64,000 nucleotides of DNA from Clostridium sp. OM02-18AC (GCF_003481825.1 NZ_QULW01000018.1:1-64000), one strand, 5' to 3'; numbered from the stretch's first letter, positions 17,431 to 27,074 are shown. Notes: a model not told the origin generated them from the letters alone. Numbers and translations are program-made.

Positions 17431-18329
17431 GCCATCCAAATAAGAAAAGACTGAGACGTTCCATGATGTTCTTAAACTGCCAGAAGCCGGGCCTGATCAA
17501 GGATCCGTACATCTACAAGCCAGATTCCATCATGCTGGATCTGGAGGATGCGGTTGCAGAGAACCAGAAGGATGCAGCAAGATATTCCTTGTATCATGCA
17601 CTGCAGGAGATTGATTACCGCGGAGTTGAGCGTGTTGTCCGCATCAACGGACTGGATACCCCGCACTGGAAAGAAGATATCCGCGTCTGCGTGGCTGGCG
17701 GCGCGGATACCATCCGTATTGCAAAGACCGATACCGCACAGGACGTACATACCGTAGAGGAGCATGTGCTGGCAGCTGAGAGAGAGTTCGGAAGACCGGA
17801 AGGCTCCACTCTGTTAATGGCAGCTCTGGAGTCCTGCAAGGGTGTCTTAAATGCCCTTGAGGTTTGTAAGTCTTCTGACCGTCTGATCGGTATTGCTCTT
17901 TCCGGCGGTGACTACACCAAGGATCTGCAGACCGTGATCACCGGAACCGGTGTGGAGCTGCAGGGAGCAAGACAGCAGATGATCATCGCCGCAAGAGCAG
18001 CCGGTGTGCAGTGCTGGGATACCGTGTTCACCAACCTGGATGCTATGGATGTGTTCGAGGAAGAGGTCAAGATGATCAAGATGATGGGCTTCGATGGCAA
18101 ATCCCTCGTAAACCCGCGTCAGATCGATGTTGTCCATAAGATCTTCACCCCGACCCAGAAGGAGATCATTTTCGCAGAGAAGGTCGTAAAAGAGATCGAT
18201 GAGAAGAAGGCACTGGGTATCGGCGTATTTACCGTAGACGGCAAGATGATCGATATCGCATTCTACGACGGCGCAAAGAGAACCATTGCATTAGCAAAAG
18301 CATCAGGCGTATATGAGGGGGATTTATAA
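17427..18329 (+). CDS. citE: citrate lyase-like beta subunit
   Basis: This CitE/HpcH-family lyase has 300 residues. LDLEDAVAENQKDAAR at about 34-49 and ALESCKGVLNA at about 133-143 hold the acidic metal ligands and the substrate Arg environment. It cleaves the citryl-ACP thioester to oxaloacetate and acetyl-ACP, or the citramalyl analogue to pyruvate. Its start overlaps the citD stop and it ends one base before citF. Because of the PrpF-hydratase-PrpD neighbours, the true substrate could be a substituted citrate rather than citrate itself. Confidence 0.9.
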   Translation: MSHPNKKRLRRSMMFLNCQKPGLIKDPYIYKPDSIMLDLEDAVAENQKDAARYSLYHALQEIDYRGVERVVRINGLDTPHWKEDIRVCVAGGADTIRIAKTDTAQDVHTVEEHVLAAEREFGRPEGSTLLMAALESCKGVLNALEVCKSSDRLIGIALSGGDYTKDLQTVITGTGVELQGARQQMIIAARAAGVQCWDTVFTNLDAMDVFEEEVKMIKMMGFDGKSLVNPRQIDVVHKIFTPTQKEIIFAEKVVKEIDEKKALGIGVFTVDGKMIDIAFYDGAKRTIALAKASGVYEGDL

Positions 18330-18330
18330 G

Positions 18331-19893
18331 ATGATCAATGCAGTAGGAAGAGAAATCCCGGAAGAGGTATTAAAGGCAACCGGTAAGGAAGCATTCAAGG
18401 GCGCTTACGCTTACGATAATCACGAGTATAAGAAAGCAGCTCCGAAGGCTCATGCCATGATGGACCCGAATAGAAGCAAGATCGTGGAGAACATTCATGA
18501 GGCACTGGTGAAGTGTGAGATCAAAGATGGCATGACCATTTCCTTCCATCACCATTTCCGCGAGGGCGACTACATCGTGAATATGGTCATGGAAGAGATT
18601 CATAAGATGGGAGTTAAGAATATTACGATCTGTGCAAGTTCTCTGGGAAAAGCACACGATCCGATTGTTCCGATGATTGAGGATGGTACGGTGACCGGAA
18701 TTCGTTCCTCAGGAGTGCGTGGCAGGATTGGAGAGGCCATCTCCGCGGGCAAACTGAAAAATCTGGCAGTGATGTGCTCACACGGCGGACGTGTCAGAGC
18801 TATCGAGTCTGGCGAAGTCCACATCGATATCGCATTTATCGGCGCTCCGACCTGTGATGAATACGGCAACATGCGGGCAAACGGCGGGAAGAGCGACTGC
18901 GGCGTATTGTCCTATGCCATGGCCGATGCCGAGTACGCAGACCGTGTGGTAGCAATCACCGATTGTCTGGTGCCGTTCCCAAACATCCCGGCAAGCATTT
19001 CCATGACTCAGGTAGACTTTGTCTGCGTGGTGAATGAGATCGGTAATCCGGCCAGGATCGCAACCGGCGCAGCAAAGCCGACCTCCGACATGAGAAAGCT
19101 GAGAATGGCAGATTACTGTACGCAGTTTGTCATCCGTACCCCGTATTTCAAAAATGGATTTTCTTATCAGACCGGAGTGGGAGGTGCCTCTATTGCATCG
19201 ACGATCTCCCTTGCAGATGAGATGGAAAAGCGTGGTATCCGGATGAGCTTTGGTGTTGGTGGACTGACCAAACCTATGGCTGATCTGCTGGACCGTGACC
19301 TGACAGATCTTCTGGTAGACACGCAGGACTTTGATCTTGGGGCAGTAGAGTCTATTAAGAAGCACCCAGACCGTCACATTGAGATCAGTGCTTCCGAGTA
19401 TGCAAACCCGTTTAACAAGGGCGCGTATGTGAATAAGCTTGATTTTGTTATTCTGGCCGCACTGGAAGTAGATGTAAATTTCAACTGCAATGTTGTAGTA
19501 GGGTCAGACGGAATCATTACCGGCGCCCAGGGTGGACATCCAGATACCGCCGCAGGCGCAAAGTGTACCATCGTTATTGCGCCGCTTATGCAGGGAAGAA
19601 TCCCGGCAATCTGCACGAATGTAACTACCGTGACGACTCCGGGTGAGACCGTAGATGTTGTCATCACCGATTATGGTATCGCAATCAACCCGCGCAGACA
19701 GGATCTCATCGACTGCATGAAAGACAGCGGTCTGCCCATCTGCACCATCGAGGAATTGCGAGATCAGGCTTATGCCATTACAGGTGCACCGGATCCGGTA
19801 CAGTTTGGCGATAAGGTAGTTGGTATCATTGAAGCACGTGACGGCAGCATCATGGATGTAGTCCGCGAGGTAAAGGAGTATTCATTTTCTTGA
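18331..19893 (+). CDS. citF: citrate lyase-like alpha subunit (CoA/ACP transferase)
   Basis: The 520-residue protein is a full-length CitF that transfers ACP from acetyl-ACP to the substrate acid. Typical stretches include ITICASSLGKAHDPI and the C-terminal VTTVTTPGETVDVVITDYGIAINPRR. GAGGGGGA precedes the ATG. It ends directly at the joint with a truncated CitMHS transporter: the stop TGA is read in another frame as part of the transporter remnant. CitDEF together form one complex. Specificity for citrate versus citramalate or another 3-hydroxy tricarboxylate is undecided. Confidence 0.9.
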   Translation: MINAVGREIPEEVLKATGKEAFKGAYAYDNHEYKKAAPKAHAMMDPNRSKIVENIHEALVKCEIKDGMTISFHHHFREGDYIVNMVMEEIHKMGVKNITICASSLGKAHDPIVPMIEDGTVTGIRSSGVRGRIGEAISAGKLKNLAVMCSHGGRVRAIESGEVHIDIAFIGAPTCDEYGNMRANGGKSDCGVLSYAMADAEYADRVVAITDCLVPFPNIPASISMTQVDFVCVVNEIGNPARIATGAAKPTSDMRKLRMADYCTQFVIRTPYFKNGFSYQTGVGGASIASTISLADEMEKRGIRMSFGVGGLTKPMADLLDRDLTDLLVDTQDFDLGAVESIKKHPDRHIEISASEYANPFNKGAYVNKLDFVILAALEVDVNFNCNVVVGSDGIITGAQGGHPDTAAGAKCTIVIAPLMQGRIPAICTNVTTVTTPGETVDVVITDYGIAINPRRQDLIDCMKDSGLPICTIEELRDQAYAITGAPDPVQFGDKVVGIIEARDGSIMDVVREVKEYSFS

Positions 19894-20983
19894 TTTCTTA
19901 TTTCACCATGATGTCAGATGCGGGATTATTTGATCCGATCATCAATTTTCTGATTAAACGGGCAGGAAAGAATGTGGCAACCATTTTCATCGCAATTGTG
20001 CTTACCACTTTTGTGGCACATCTGGATGGCTCCGGGGCAACCACATTTCTGATCGTGGTTCCGGCATTTCTGCCAATCTGCAAGCGTATGGGAGTACGTC
20101 CGCAGGCACTTTTAGGAGCTATGTGCGGTGCATACGGCGTGATGAACCTGGTTCCGTGGGGCGGTCCGACCATGCGTGCGGCAAGTGTGGCAGGCGTAGA
20201 GGCCGGAGACCTGTATGGCTTTATGATTCCCGGTGTTGTATGCCTGGCAATCGCAGCGTTTGGCATTGCAATCGTAGTTTCCATGATTGAGAAAAAAACG
20301 GAGCGGAAGCTGGAATTCATGTACAGGAACTGGCGAATGCGAATGGGGAGAAGAAAGAAACAAAGAAGAGCATTTATTATTTCAACCTCGTGCTGACTCT
20401 GGTGATGTAAGTATTGCTGTTTAGAGACCTTCCGGTTCCGCTGTATTCCATTTTTATGGTAGCATTTGCAATCGGTCTGATCGTAAACTTCCCGAATGCA
20501 AAACAGCAGAACAAGAAGATCAAAGAGTATGGCACCAATGCCATGGTTATGACCATGACCCTGTTTTCCGTTGGTATCTTCATGGGCGTCATCAAAGATT
20601 CCGGCATGGTAGAAGCGATGGCAAACGCAATTGTTGCTGTGCTTCCGTCAGCAATCGCTCCGCATATGCACTGGTTCATGTGTCTGTTCTCCGTACCGCT
20701 TCTGATGATCCTTGGTACCGATGCATTTTACTATGCACTGCTTCCGATCATCATCGGTGTGGTCGAGCCATTTGGCGTAGCACAAGAGACTGTGGCGGCA
20801 GCATTTCTGCTGACTGCAACCATGGGAACTCCGGTCAGCCCGTCTGTAGCAGCAACTTATGTAGGACTTGGTCTTGCAGATGTTTCAATTGGTGAGCACA
20901 TCAAATATTCCTTGAGACTGGTGTGGCCGGCAAGCATTGCGGTGCTGATTATGGCTACCGTGATCGGTGTGATCAAATTCTAA
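19891..20983 (+). pseudogene. CitMHS-type citrate-metal transporter, broken
   Basis: The reading resembles CitMHS symporters from the segment MSDAGLFDPIINFLIKRAGK onward, so about the first 80-100 residues are absent and the gene begins at the citF stop. The frame is lost near 20320-20325: the other frame continues QELANANGEKKE. An in-frame TAA at 20408-20410 then interrupts the middle. The second half (RDLPVPLYSIFMVAFAIG to the end) is otherwise well preserved, with TMGTPVSPSVAATYVG near the end. Three lesions make it non-functional unless the sequence is wrong. The intact ancestor would have imported citrate or a similar acid as a metal complex for the lyase encoded upstream. Confidence 0.82.
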
Positions 20984-21015
20984 AATTTTATCAAATCAAA
21001 TCAATCATTTCTGCC

Positions 21016-21058
21016 AAAGCAGAGACTTGTGTGAAAGGATGCAGGTCTCTGCTTTTTT
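21016..21058 (+). terminator. terminator of cassette A
   Basis: AAAGCAGAGAC pairs with GTCTCTGCTTT and is followed by a T-run. Confidence 0.8.
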
Positions 21059-21081
21059 GTTGCCATGTATCCGGAGGAAGA

Positions 21082-21954
21082 TTAAAACTTATTTTCGGAA
21101 ACGGAACTGCCGAGCAGTGCATCCAGAAACAGTTTTACCTGCGGGAGTTCGGCATACTGATGTTTGTAAAGCACATAGGTATTTCGGAGGAACGGAGAAC
21201 CATCTTCCATATAAAGTTCTTCGATATAGCCATCAAAATCATCCAGACAGATGCGTGGCAAAATGCACCAGCCAAGGCCATACCGCGCCATTTCCTTGCA
21301 GGTATCAATGCTGTCAATCCACATATGCGGACGGATCTGGGCAAGATCGTGTGCAGTCAGCCACCGGTCAATCCGGGCGGATAAGTCTGAGTCTGTGTGG
21401 CGGCCAATGTAGGAATATTCGCTTAAAGACCGTCCCTGGTTTTCTTTGCTGCAGACGAAGCACATCGGTTCGGAAGAGATAAGCTGTATGGCTTCATCCC
21501 AGACATACTGTCCCCGCATGATCGCAATGGCAATTTCATCCCGGTTTAATAACTGGAAGAGATGCTTGCTCTGTCCGGTCGTGATCTGTACGTCCACGAG
21601 CGGATACTGGTCGGTGTAAGCCTTGATGATTCTGGGGAGCCGGTAGTGGGAGAAGTTTAAAGACGAACCGAGTCGGAGTGTGCCGCAGACTTGATTCTGA
21701 CAGGCAGAAACCTGTTCCTTTAACTTCCGGCTGTTTGCCAGGATTTCAGAAGCATAGGGAAGAATCTGTTCTCCGGCAGGTGTAAATAAAATCCCCTTTT
21801 TGGAGCGCAGAAACAGGGTACACTGAAGTTCTTCCTCCATTTTCTGAATCCGTTTGGTGATGGCAGGCTGTGTCATATACAGTTTTTGCGCTGTCTTTGT
21901 GATATTCTTTGACTCATTTAATTCTAATAACAGTTCATAATCTTTTTCATCCAT
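21082..21954 (-). CDS. LysR family transcriptional regulator (regulon A candidate)
   Basis: This is a 290-residue LTTR with an N-terminal HTH (KNITKTAQKLYMTQPAITKRIQKME at about 15-39) and a standard effector domain. The start at 21954 places AAAGG about 10 bases upstream. ATG 21963 is an alternative. It is divergent from a truncated dehydrogenase, and the region between them (21972-22029) nearly duplicates the promoter of cassette A at 12146-12202. I infer that it regulates both. The effector is probably a tricarboxylate. Confidence 0.87.
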   Translation of the reverse strand: MDEKDYELLLELNESKNITKTAQKLYMTQPAITKRIQKMEEELQCTLFLRSKKGILFTPAGEQILPYASEILANSRKLKEQVSACQNQVCGTLRLGSSLNFSHYRLPRIIKAYTDQYPLVDVQITTGQSKHLFQLLNRDEIAIAIMRGQYVWDEAIQLISSEPMCFVCSKENQGRSLSEYSYIGRHTDSDLSARIDRWLTAHDLAQIRPHMWIDSIDTCKEMARYGLGWCILPRICLDDFDGYIEELYMEDGSPFLRNTYVLYKHQYAELPQVKLFLDALLGSSVSENKF

Positions 21955-21971
21955 GGTGAGCATGCCTTTCT

Positions 21972-22029
21972 GAAAACATTCCAATAGGTTATTGATATTG
22001 ATAAAATTATACCATTGTACTTTATGATA
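21972..22029 (+). promoter_or_regulatory. LysR-type promoter/operator, class A copy 2
   Basis: It is nearly the same as 12146-12202, with roughly seven mismatches over the last 47 bases. It lies between the divergent LysR and the dehydrogenase remnant, and the TATGATA -10 is retained. Confidence 0.7.
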
Positions 22030-22037
22030 AGCAACTG

Positions 22038-22912
22038 AAGGTAGCAATCAAGGGACCGATGAGTGTAGAAAAAATGAAAGGACGGTTTGTATATCAGCGA
22101 AAAGACGGAAGCAGCCATATTTATCCATCCAACAACAATGTGATACGGCAGGAACTGGATTGCTTTGCATGCCCGAGACCGGCAAAAGGAATTCCGGGAA
22201 TTTCCGGTAAAAATGCAGACATGGATGTTGTAGTGATCCGGGAAATTTCGGAAGGAATTTATTCTGCGATCGAACATCGGATTGGCGGAGATACTGCCTC
22301 GGAAGCTGTAAAACTGATCACGAAAAAAGGGGCAGAACGGATTGCAAATTATGCGTTTGAATACGCATTAAAGTATGGAAGGAAAAAGGTAACCTGTGTC
22401 CACAAGGCAAATGCAATCAGTCTGACAGATGGCCTCTTTTTGGAAACATTCCGCAGAGTAGCAAAGAATTATCCACAGATCGAATCGGATGATCTGATGG
22501 TTGATGCAACAGCCTTTTATCTTGCTACGGAACCGACGCGTTTTGACGTGATCGTTACCATGAATCAGTATGGAGACATTTTATCGGATCTGTGTGCAGG
22601 TCTTGTTGGCAGTCTGGGACTGGGGGCTGGCGCAAATATTGGTGATCAGTGTTCTGTTTTGAAGCCTGTCATGGTTCTGCCCCGGATATTGCCGGGAAAA
22701 ATATTGCAAATCCAACATCCCTGCTTTTGTCCGGAGCTATGATGCTTCGCTATATGGACCTTAAAAAGTGGGGAGATCTGGTAGAGGAAAGTGTAAGAGC
22801 CGTTCTGACAGAAGGAACATGCATTACCAGGGATGTAGGCGGAACTGCGTCAACGGATGAGTTTACGGATGCAGTGATCACGAAGCTTCTGGAAAAGAAA
22901 AAGGAAATCTGA
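22038..22912 (+). pseudogene. isocitrate/isopropylmalate-family dehydrogenase, 5'-truncated and frameshifted
   Basis: Coding similarity starts abruptly at KVAIKGPMSVEKMKGRF. By comparison with the intact protein at 3205, where the same IKGPM motif lies at about residue 112, roughly the first 75-110 residues, including the GDGIG nucleotide motif, are missing. The frame shifts at about 22654 in a T-run: the expected CSVFEACHGSAPDIAGKN needs one more T. The rest (NIANPTSLLLSGAMML to the end) continues in the other frame. The promoter of class A lies immediately upstream. It was probably a partner of cassette A. The homopolymer shift could be a sequencing error, but the missing N-terminus cannot be explained that way. 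Confidence 0.82.
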
Positions 22913-22925
22913 GTGGAGAAATTTT

Positions 22926-23565
22926 ATGACCATTTTGGGATGTGTCGCAGATGATTTTACGGGAGCAGCCGATATGGCCTCTTTTTTGAAAAAAGGAGGC
23001 ATGCGGACACTCTTGCTAGATGGTACACCAGAAGAAATGCAGGAAACCGATCAGGCAGACGCGATCGTGATCGCATTGAAAACCAGAACGCAGGAAACAG
23101 AGAAAGCGGTCAGCCTCTCTCTGGATGCCTTACACTGGCTGAAACGCCAAAATTGCAGTCATTTCTATATCAAATATTGTTCTACATTTGATTCTACCCC
23201 AAAAGGAAATATTGGTCCGGTGTGCGATGCTGCTATGGATTTTTTACAGGTAAAAAGCGCTTTGATCTGTCCTGCATTGCCGGTAAACGGAAGGACAGTA
23301 GAACAGGGCAACCTGTATGTGAATGGTACTTTGCTGCAGGACAGTTCCATGAAAGACCATCCGCTTACACCGATGAGGGATTCCAACCTGAAAAGACTGA
23401 TGGAGGCGCAAAGCCGGTATTTCTGCCTGGAATTTTGGGAAAGTATCAAATCATATTTATCATCCGGTCCTGTTTTGGTTTATTCCAGCGCCGCACCGGG
23501 TGTTCCGGTTATGACTCCAGTGGGAAACAGGTGTTTGCGCCTGGTTCTGAAATCAGGAAATTTTG
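22926..23565 (+). pseudogene. four-carbon acid sugar kinase (OtnK/DUF1537) remnant
   Basis: The N-terminal domain is clear: ADDFTGAADMASFL at 8-21 and KYCSTFDSTPKGNIGPV at about 78-94 match four-carbon acid sugar kinases, which are normally about 420 residues. Around residue 165 the sequence jumps to the C-terminal APGVPVMTPVGN...LVLKSGNFG, so about 150 residues of the nucleotide-binding half are deleted. After KSGNFG the DNA runs straight into an aldolase in another frame. The start at 22926 follows GGAG, 14 bases after the dehydrogenase stop. In known clusters such kinases work with a class II aldolase on 3-oxo-tetronates, and both genes are damaged here. Confidence 0.78.
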
Positions 23566-23889
23566 GAAATGCACAGCACCTATGCAGTTTTATGGGGAAT
23601 GCAATGCGTGCCGGGTACTTTAGATGTAATGCCGGATATTACACCTTACCTTCGCATGAAACTGGGAACTGTGGGTTGTGTGGAGTATGCCATGCCCGGC
23701 TCAAAAGAATTATTTGATGCGTTTGAAAAAGAAGCGGACCACAGTGCCGGATGGCTTCTTATGCGCCATGGAACCGTCGTTCCGGGGAAGACGATATTAG
23801 ATGCGTTTTACGCGCAGGAGGAGTTGGAGGAGACGGCGAAGATCCTGTGGGAGATGTATGGAAAGTTTTTGAAATTTCAGTTAGTATGA
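23563..23889 (+). pseudogene. class II aldolase (OtnC/fuculose-aldolase-like) 3' remnant
   Basis: The 108-residue reading contains HSTYAVLWG (equivalent to a metal-binding H-x-H/T-Y region), CVEYAMPGSKEL and the C-terminal LLMRHGTVVPGKTILDAFYAQEELEETAKI, typical of the aldolase class II/adducin fold. About the first 90-100 residues are missing because a deletion fused it to the 3' end of the kinase gene. It is probably inactive. Identity to OtnC rather than other class II aldolases rests on its kinase neighbour. Confidence 0.7.
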
Positions 23890-24024
23890 TATTACTAATA
23901 AGCAATTACTTATATGTATAAAAATTATATTAATTAGACGAAAGTAAATGCTTAAATTATAATAATAATACAAAACAATCCTGGCCAGGAGAGAAATCTA
24001 TTCAATAAAGTACAGGGGGTTTTT

Positions 24025-25317
24025 ATGAATACACAATTTTGGATTTGTATTGCGATTTTTGTTTTAATGATCCTGGGGTATATGCAAAGCAAAGTTTCAA
24101 AAACAGTGGTGGCATTAACAGCGATGGTTGCCCTGGTTTTGACCGGGTGCCTGGAAGCAAAAACGGCTTTGGCTGGATTCTCGAATTCTAATACGATCGT
24201 AATGGCTACAATGTTTATCGTTTCGGAAGGATTATCGAGAACACAGGCAGTTCATAAAGTATCTACATTGGTAAACAAAATTAGTAAGGGCTCTTTTACC
24301 ATGATTTTAATGGGCTATGTGTTGATTACCATGCTTTTGGCTCAAATTTCAGGAAGTTCTTCTGCTGCATTTGCAATTATGTTTCCGATTGTTTTTGCAA
24401 TGTGTGACAATATGGGATTCAGTCGTTCAAAAATGTTGTTTTCTATTGGTATTGTATCGATAGCAACTTGTGCAACACTTCCAATTGGCGGAAGCGCAGC
24501 AACCTTTGCCCAGTATAACGGATTTCTGGAATCAAATGGAGCAACTGCTTATCAACTTGGTTTTTGGGATCCGATGATTGCCCGTCTGCCGAGCCTGGTT
24601 GCTGTTTGCCTGTATGCTGCGTTTGTTGCACCTAAATTTAGTCCAGACCTTAAGCCGGTTATGGTTCAGGAAACAAAAGAAAAAGAAAAGAAAAGGGAAG
24701 TACTGTCTCCGGTAAAAGAAGTAGTTGGTTATGGAACATTCTTATTTGTTATTGTAGGACTGCTTGCAGCAGATGCAATTCATGTTCCATCTTGGATCAT
24801 CACATTAATTGGAGCTTTGGTTATTTGCGCTACAGGTGTGTTATCATCAAAAGAAGCATATGCTGCAGCATCACTTGGTGGAATTGTTATGATGTATGTC
24901 GGTGTTCTTGCTATGGGTAATGCGCTTACAGCAACGGGAGCTGGAGAAGCTGTAGGAAGTGCTGTAGCAAAAATGATTGGAAATACAACAAATGGATATC
25001 TTATTGGTTTGGTATTTTTCCTTGCACCATTCATTCTGACGCAGTTTATGAATAACCGTGCTGTTTCCAACATCTTTGCACCAATTGCAATTCTGACATG
25101 TAATGCGATTGGCTGCAATCCGATTGGACCGATGCTTTTGACATTATCTGGTTCTCTGGCTTCTTTTATGACACCAATGGCTACTGCCACTGTAAATATG
25201 GTTATGGGACTTGGCGGATATAGTCAAAAAGAGATGATTAAAATGAGCATTTTGCCATCTATTATTTTAACAATTGTTAATGTTGTATGGATTATGACAA
25301 TTTATCCTGCATTTTAA
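24025..25317 (+). CDS. SLC13/DASS-type anion permease
   Basis: The 430-residue membrane protein has about eleven hydrophobic segments. Motifs such as AGFSNSNTIVMATMFIVSEGL and the C-terminal LSGSLASFMTPMATATVNMVMG fit divalent-anion:sodium symporters, which carry di- and tricarboxylates. An ACAGGGGG ribosome site precedes the ATG. This gene and the next two are visibly richer in A and T than their neighbours, suggesting separate ancestry. In E. coli an SLC13-type gene (ybhI) lies beside the ybhH/ybhJ pair, so it may be the working uptake system for an acid used by the cassettes. That assignment is inference. Confidence 0.85.
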   Translation: MNTQFWICIAIFVLMILGYMQSKVSKTVVALTAMVALVLTGCLEAKTALAGFSNSNTIVMATMFIVSEGLSRTQAVHKVSTLVNKISKGSFTMILMGYVLITMLLAQISGSSSAAFAIMFPIVFAMCDNMGFSRSKMLFSIGIVSIATCATLPIGGSAATFAQYNGFLESNGATAYQLGFWDPMIARLPSLVAVCLYAAFVAPKFSPDLKPVMVQETKEKEKKREVLSPVKEVVGYGTFLFVIVGLLAADAIHVPSWIITLIGALVICATGVLSSKEAYAAASLGGIVMMYVGVLAMGNALTATGAGEAVGSAVAKMIGNTTNGYLIGLVFFLAPFILTQFMNNRAVSNIFAPIAILTCNAIGCNPIGPMLLTLSGSLASFMTPMATATVNMVMGLGGYSQKEMIKMSILPSIILTIVNVVWIMTIYPAF

Positions 25318-25331
25318 GAGAGGACTACATG

Positions 25332-27062
25332 ATGAAAAAAATGAAATGGGTTGTACTACCGGAAAAACAGTGTGAAGTTCCGGTAGATTTAATGAATCCG
25401 GAAAAATGTCAGGTTCACGGAGCATTTTTTATGGATTTAAAAACAGAGGAAACACAGGGAAGAATGCTGATTTATATTCCGGAATTGTGGAATAATAATG
25501 ATCCGGTTCTTGTAGTAGCTTCTCCGGAATCAATAACAGAGGAAGAGTTTATGCTGAAACATGAAATTTGCGAATTTTCAGAGAAACAGGGAGTTTTAAT
25601 TGCGGTCATTAGAACAGAAAAAGAAGGACATGGAGAAAAAACGGCAAGATTGTTGGGGGAAGCTTACAAAAAATTGCAGAAACGCGAATATTTTGTTGCT
25701 ATGCAAGATTGCTTTTATGCCATGGGATTTGAAGAAGGAAGTCAGGCTGTCATGAAAATGATGATGGTCATGGGAAATGACTGGTCTGGAGCAGCATTTT
25801 GGGGAAAAATTACAAATGAAGCTGAAACATGGATGAAACCCGACAGGGATCAGGGGACGCAATCTGAAGAAATGTTTATATCAGGAAAGCGTGGGCAGCT
25901 GCCTGTGTGGCTTTTGCAAGAGAAAGAAACAGAAGAACTGCAGCAGGCGAAAACATATTGGATGGGGGAAAACCGTGCTCAGGATATTCCCGTATATGAT
26001 TCGAGAAAAACAGAAATATATTTACCAAAGCATCTTTCTATGGTTTCTTCAATCAATGATGCACAGATTGCCCAGGTTCGGGTTACATTGGGATATAGTA
26101 TAGAACAATTGTCTGAAAGTTATTTGAGCTATGTCTGGAATTATATAGGTGCAGCCAGACGACATCGTTCTTATGGGAAAAAAGTGCTTCGTTATTATCG
26201 TGACCCTGCAAACAGGGAAAATGGTGCAGAATATCATCAGATTGTAGTGGATGGAATGAAACGGGAATGGTATGAATATATACCGAAAAGATTGAAAAAC
26301 ACTGAAAAAAGACTTCCTGTGGTTGTGGTATTTCACGGGAGAGGGGGAAATGGACAGAGCTTTTTTGATATTACGGATATGAGCCTGGTAGCGGAAGAAA
26401 GAGGATTTATTGCATTGTTTCCAACTGCGGATCTTTACCAGATCCGTCCAGAAGGCTATCGGGCTGTACGGCTATGGAATGGAAATTATAACGGCAAAAA
26501 TATTGACAGTATGCCTTTTGTACGTGCCATGTTGAAAAATCTGGGGGAAAGACAGAATATCGATGAAGAGCGGATTTATGCATGTGGTCAGTCGTCAGGA
26601 GGTTATATGACGGCATGCTGCGCATTTCAGGCTTCTGATATTTTTGCGGCAGTAGCTCCATGGTCTGGTTTTACTTATCCGGGGTCAGAAATTTTGAAGT
26701 TGCCAGACAACGTAGAAAATACCATTGCAGGGATGCCATGGTATTTACTGGCAGGAAAAAAAGATCCATCATTTGGCGCAGAAGTGCCAAACCTTTTGAA
26801 TCCTCAATGTCCTTTGGATTATTTTCTTCGATATGTTGCAGACGAGAATGAATTGAATTTGGAATATGATACCTATGAATGTTATCCGATTACATATTAT
26901 ATTTGGAGAAAAAAAGAAGTTCCTATGCTTACATTAGGACTGGTGGACGATATGCCGCATGCAAATTATGCGGAAGAGAGTCGAATTAGCTACGACGATT
27001 TTCTATGTCGTTTCAAAAAAGATGCCAGCGGGGAACGCTATTATATGGGAAGAAAATTATAA
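25332..27062 (+). CDS. PHB-depolymerase/feruloyl-esterase-like alpha/beta hydrolase
   Basis: The 576-residue protein has a C-terminal esterase domain at about 310-560: VVVFHGRGGNGQSF forms the oxyanion side, ACGQSSGGYMTA at about 419-430 holds the nucleophile Ser, and DDMPHANYAEE near 545 can supply the His. The first 250 residues look like a degraded hydrolase-like domain without a clear catalytic triad. There is no signal peptide, so it is likely cytoplasmic. Start 25332 or 25329 is possible. It follows the permease by 14 bases and is probably in its operon. A plausible job is to hydrolyse an ester of the imported acid. Confidence 0.75.
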   Translation: MKKMKWVVLPEKQCEVPVDLMNPEKCQVHGAFFMDLKTEETQGRMLIYIPELWNNNDPVLVVASPESITEEEFMLKHEICEFSEKQGVLIAVIRTEKEGHGEKTARLLGEAYKKLQKREYFVAMQDCFYAMGFEEGSQAVMKMMMVMGNDWSGAAFWGKITNEAETWMKPDRDQGTQSEEMFISGKRGQLPVWLLQEKETEELQQAKTYWMGENRAQDIPVYDSRKTEIYLPKHLSMVSSINDAQIAQVRVTLGYSIEQLSESYLSYVWNYIGAARRHRSYGKKVLRYYRDPANRENGAEYHQIVVDGMKREWYEYIPKRLKNTEKRLPVVVVFHGRGGNGQSFFDITDMSLVAEERGFIALFPTADLYQIRPEGYRAVRLWNGNYNGKNIDSMPFVRAMLKNLGERQNIDEERIYACGQSSGGYMTACCAFQASDIFAAVAPWSGFTYPGSEILKLPDNVENTIAGMPWYLLAGKKDPSFGAEVPNLLNPQCPLDYFLRYVADENELNLEYDTYECYPITYYIWRKKEVPMLTLGLVDDMPHANYAEESRISYDDFLCRFKKDASGERYYMGRKL

Positions 27063-27074
27063 ATTTTACAGAAA

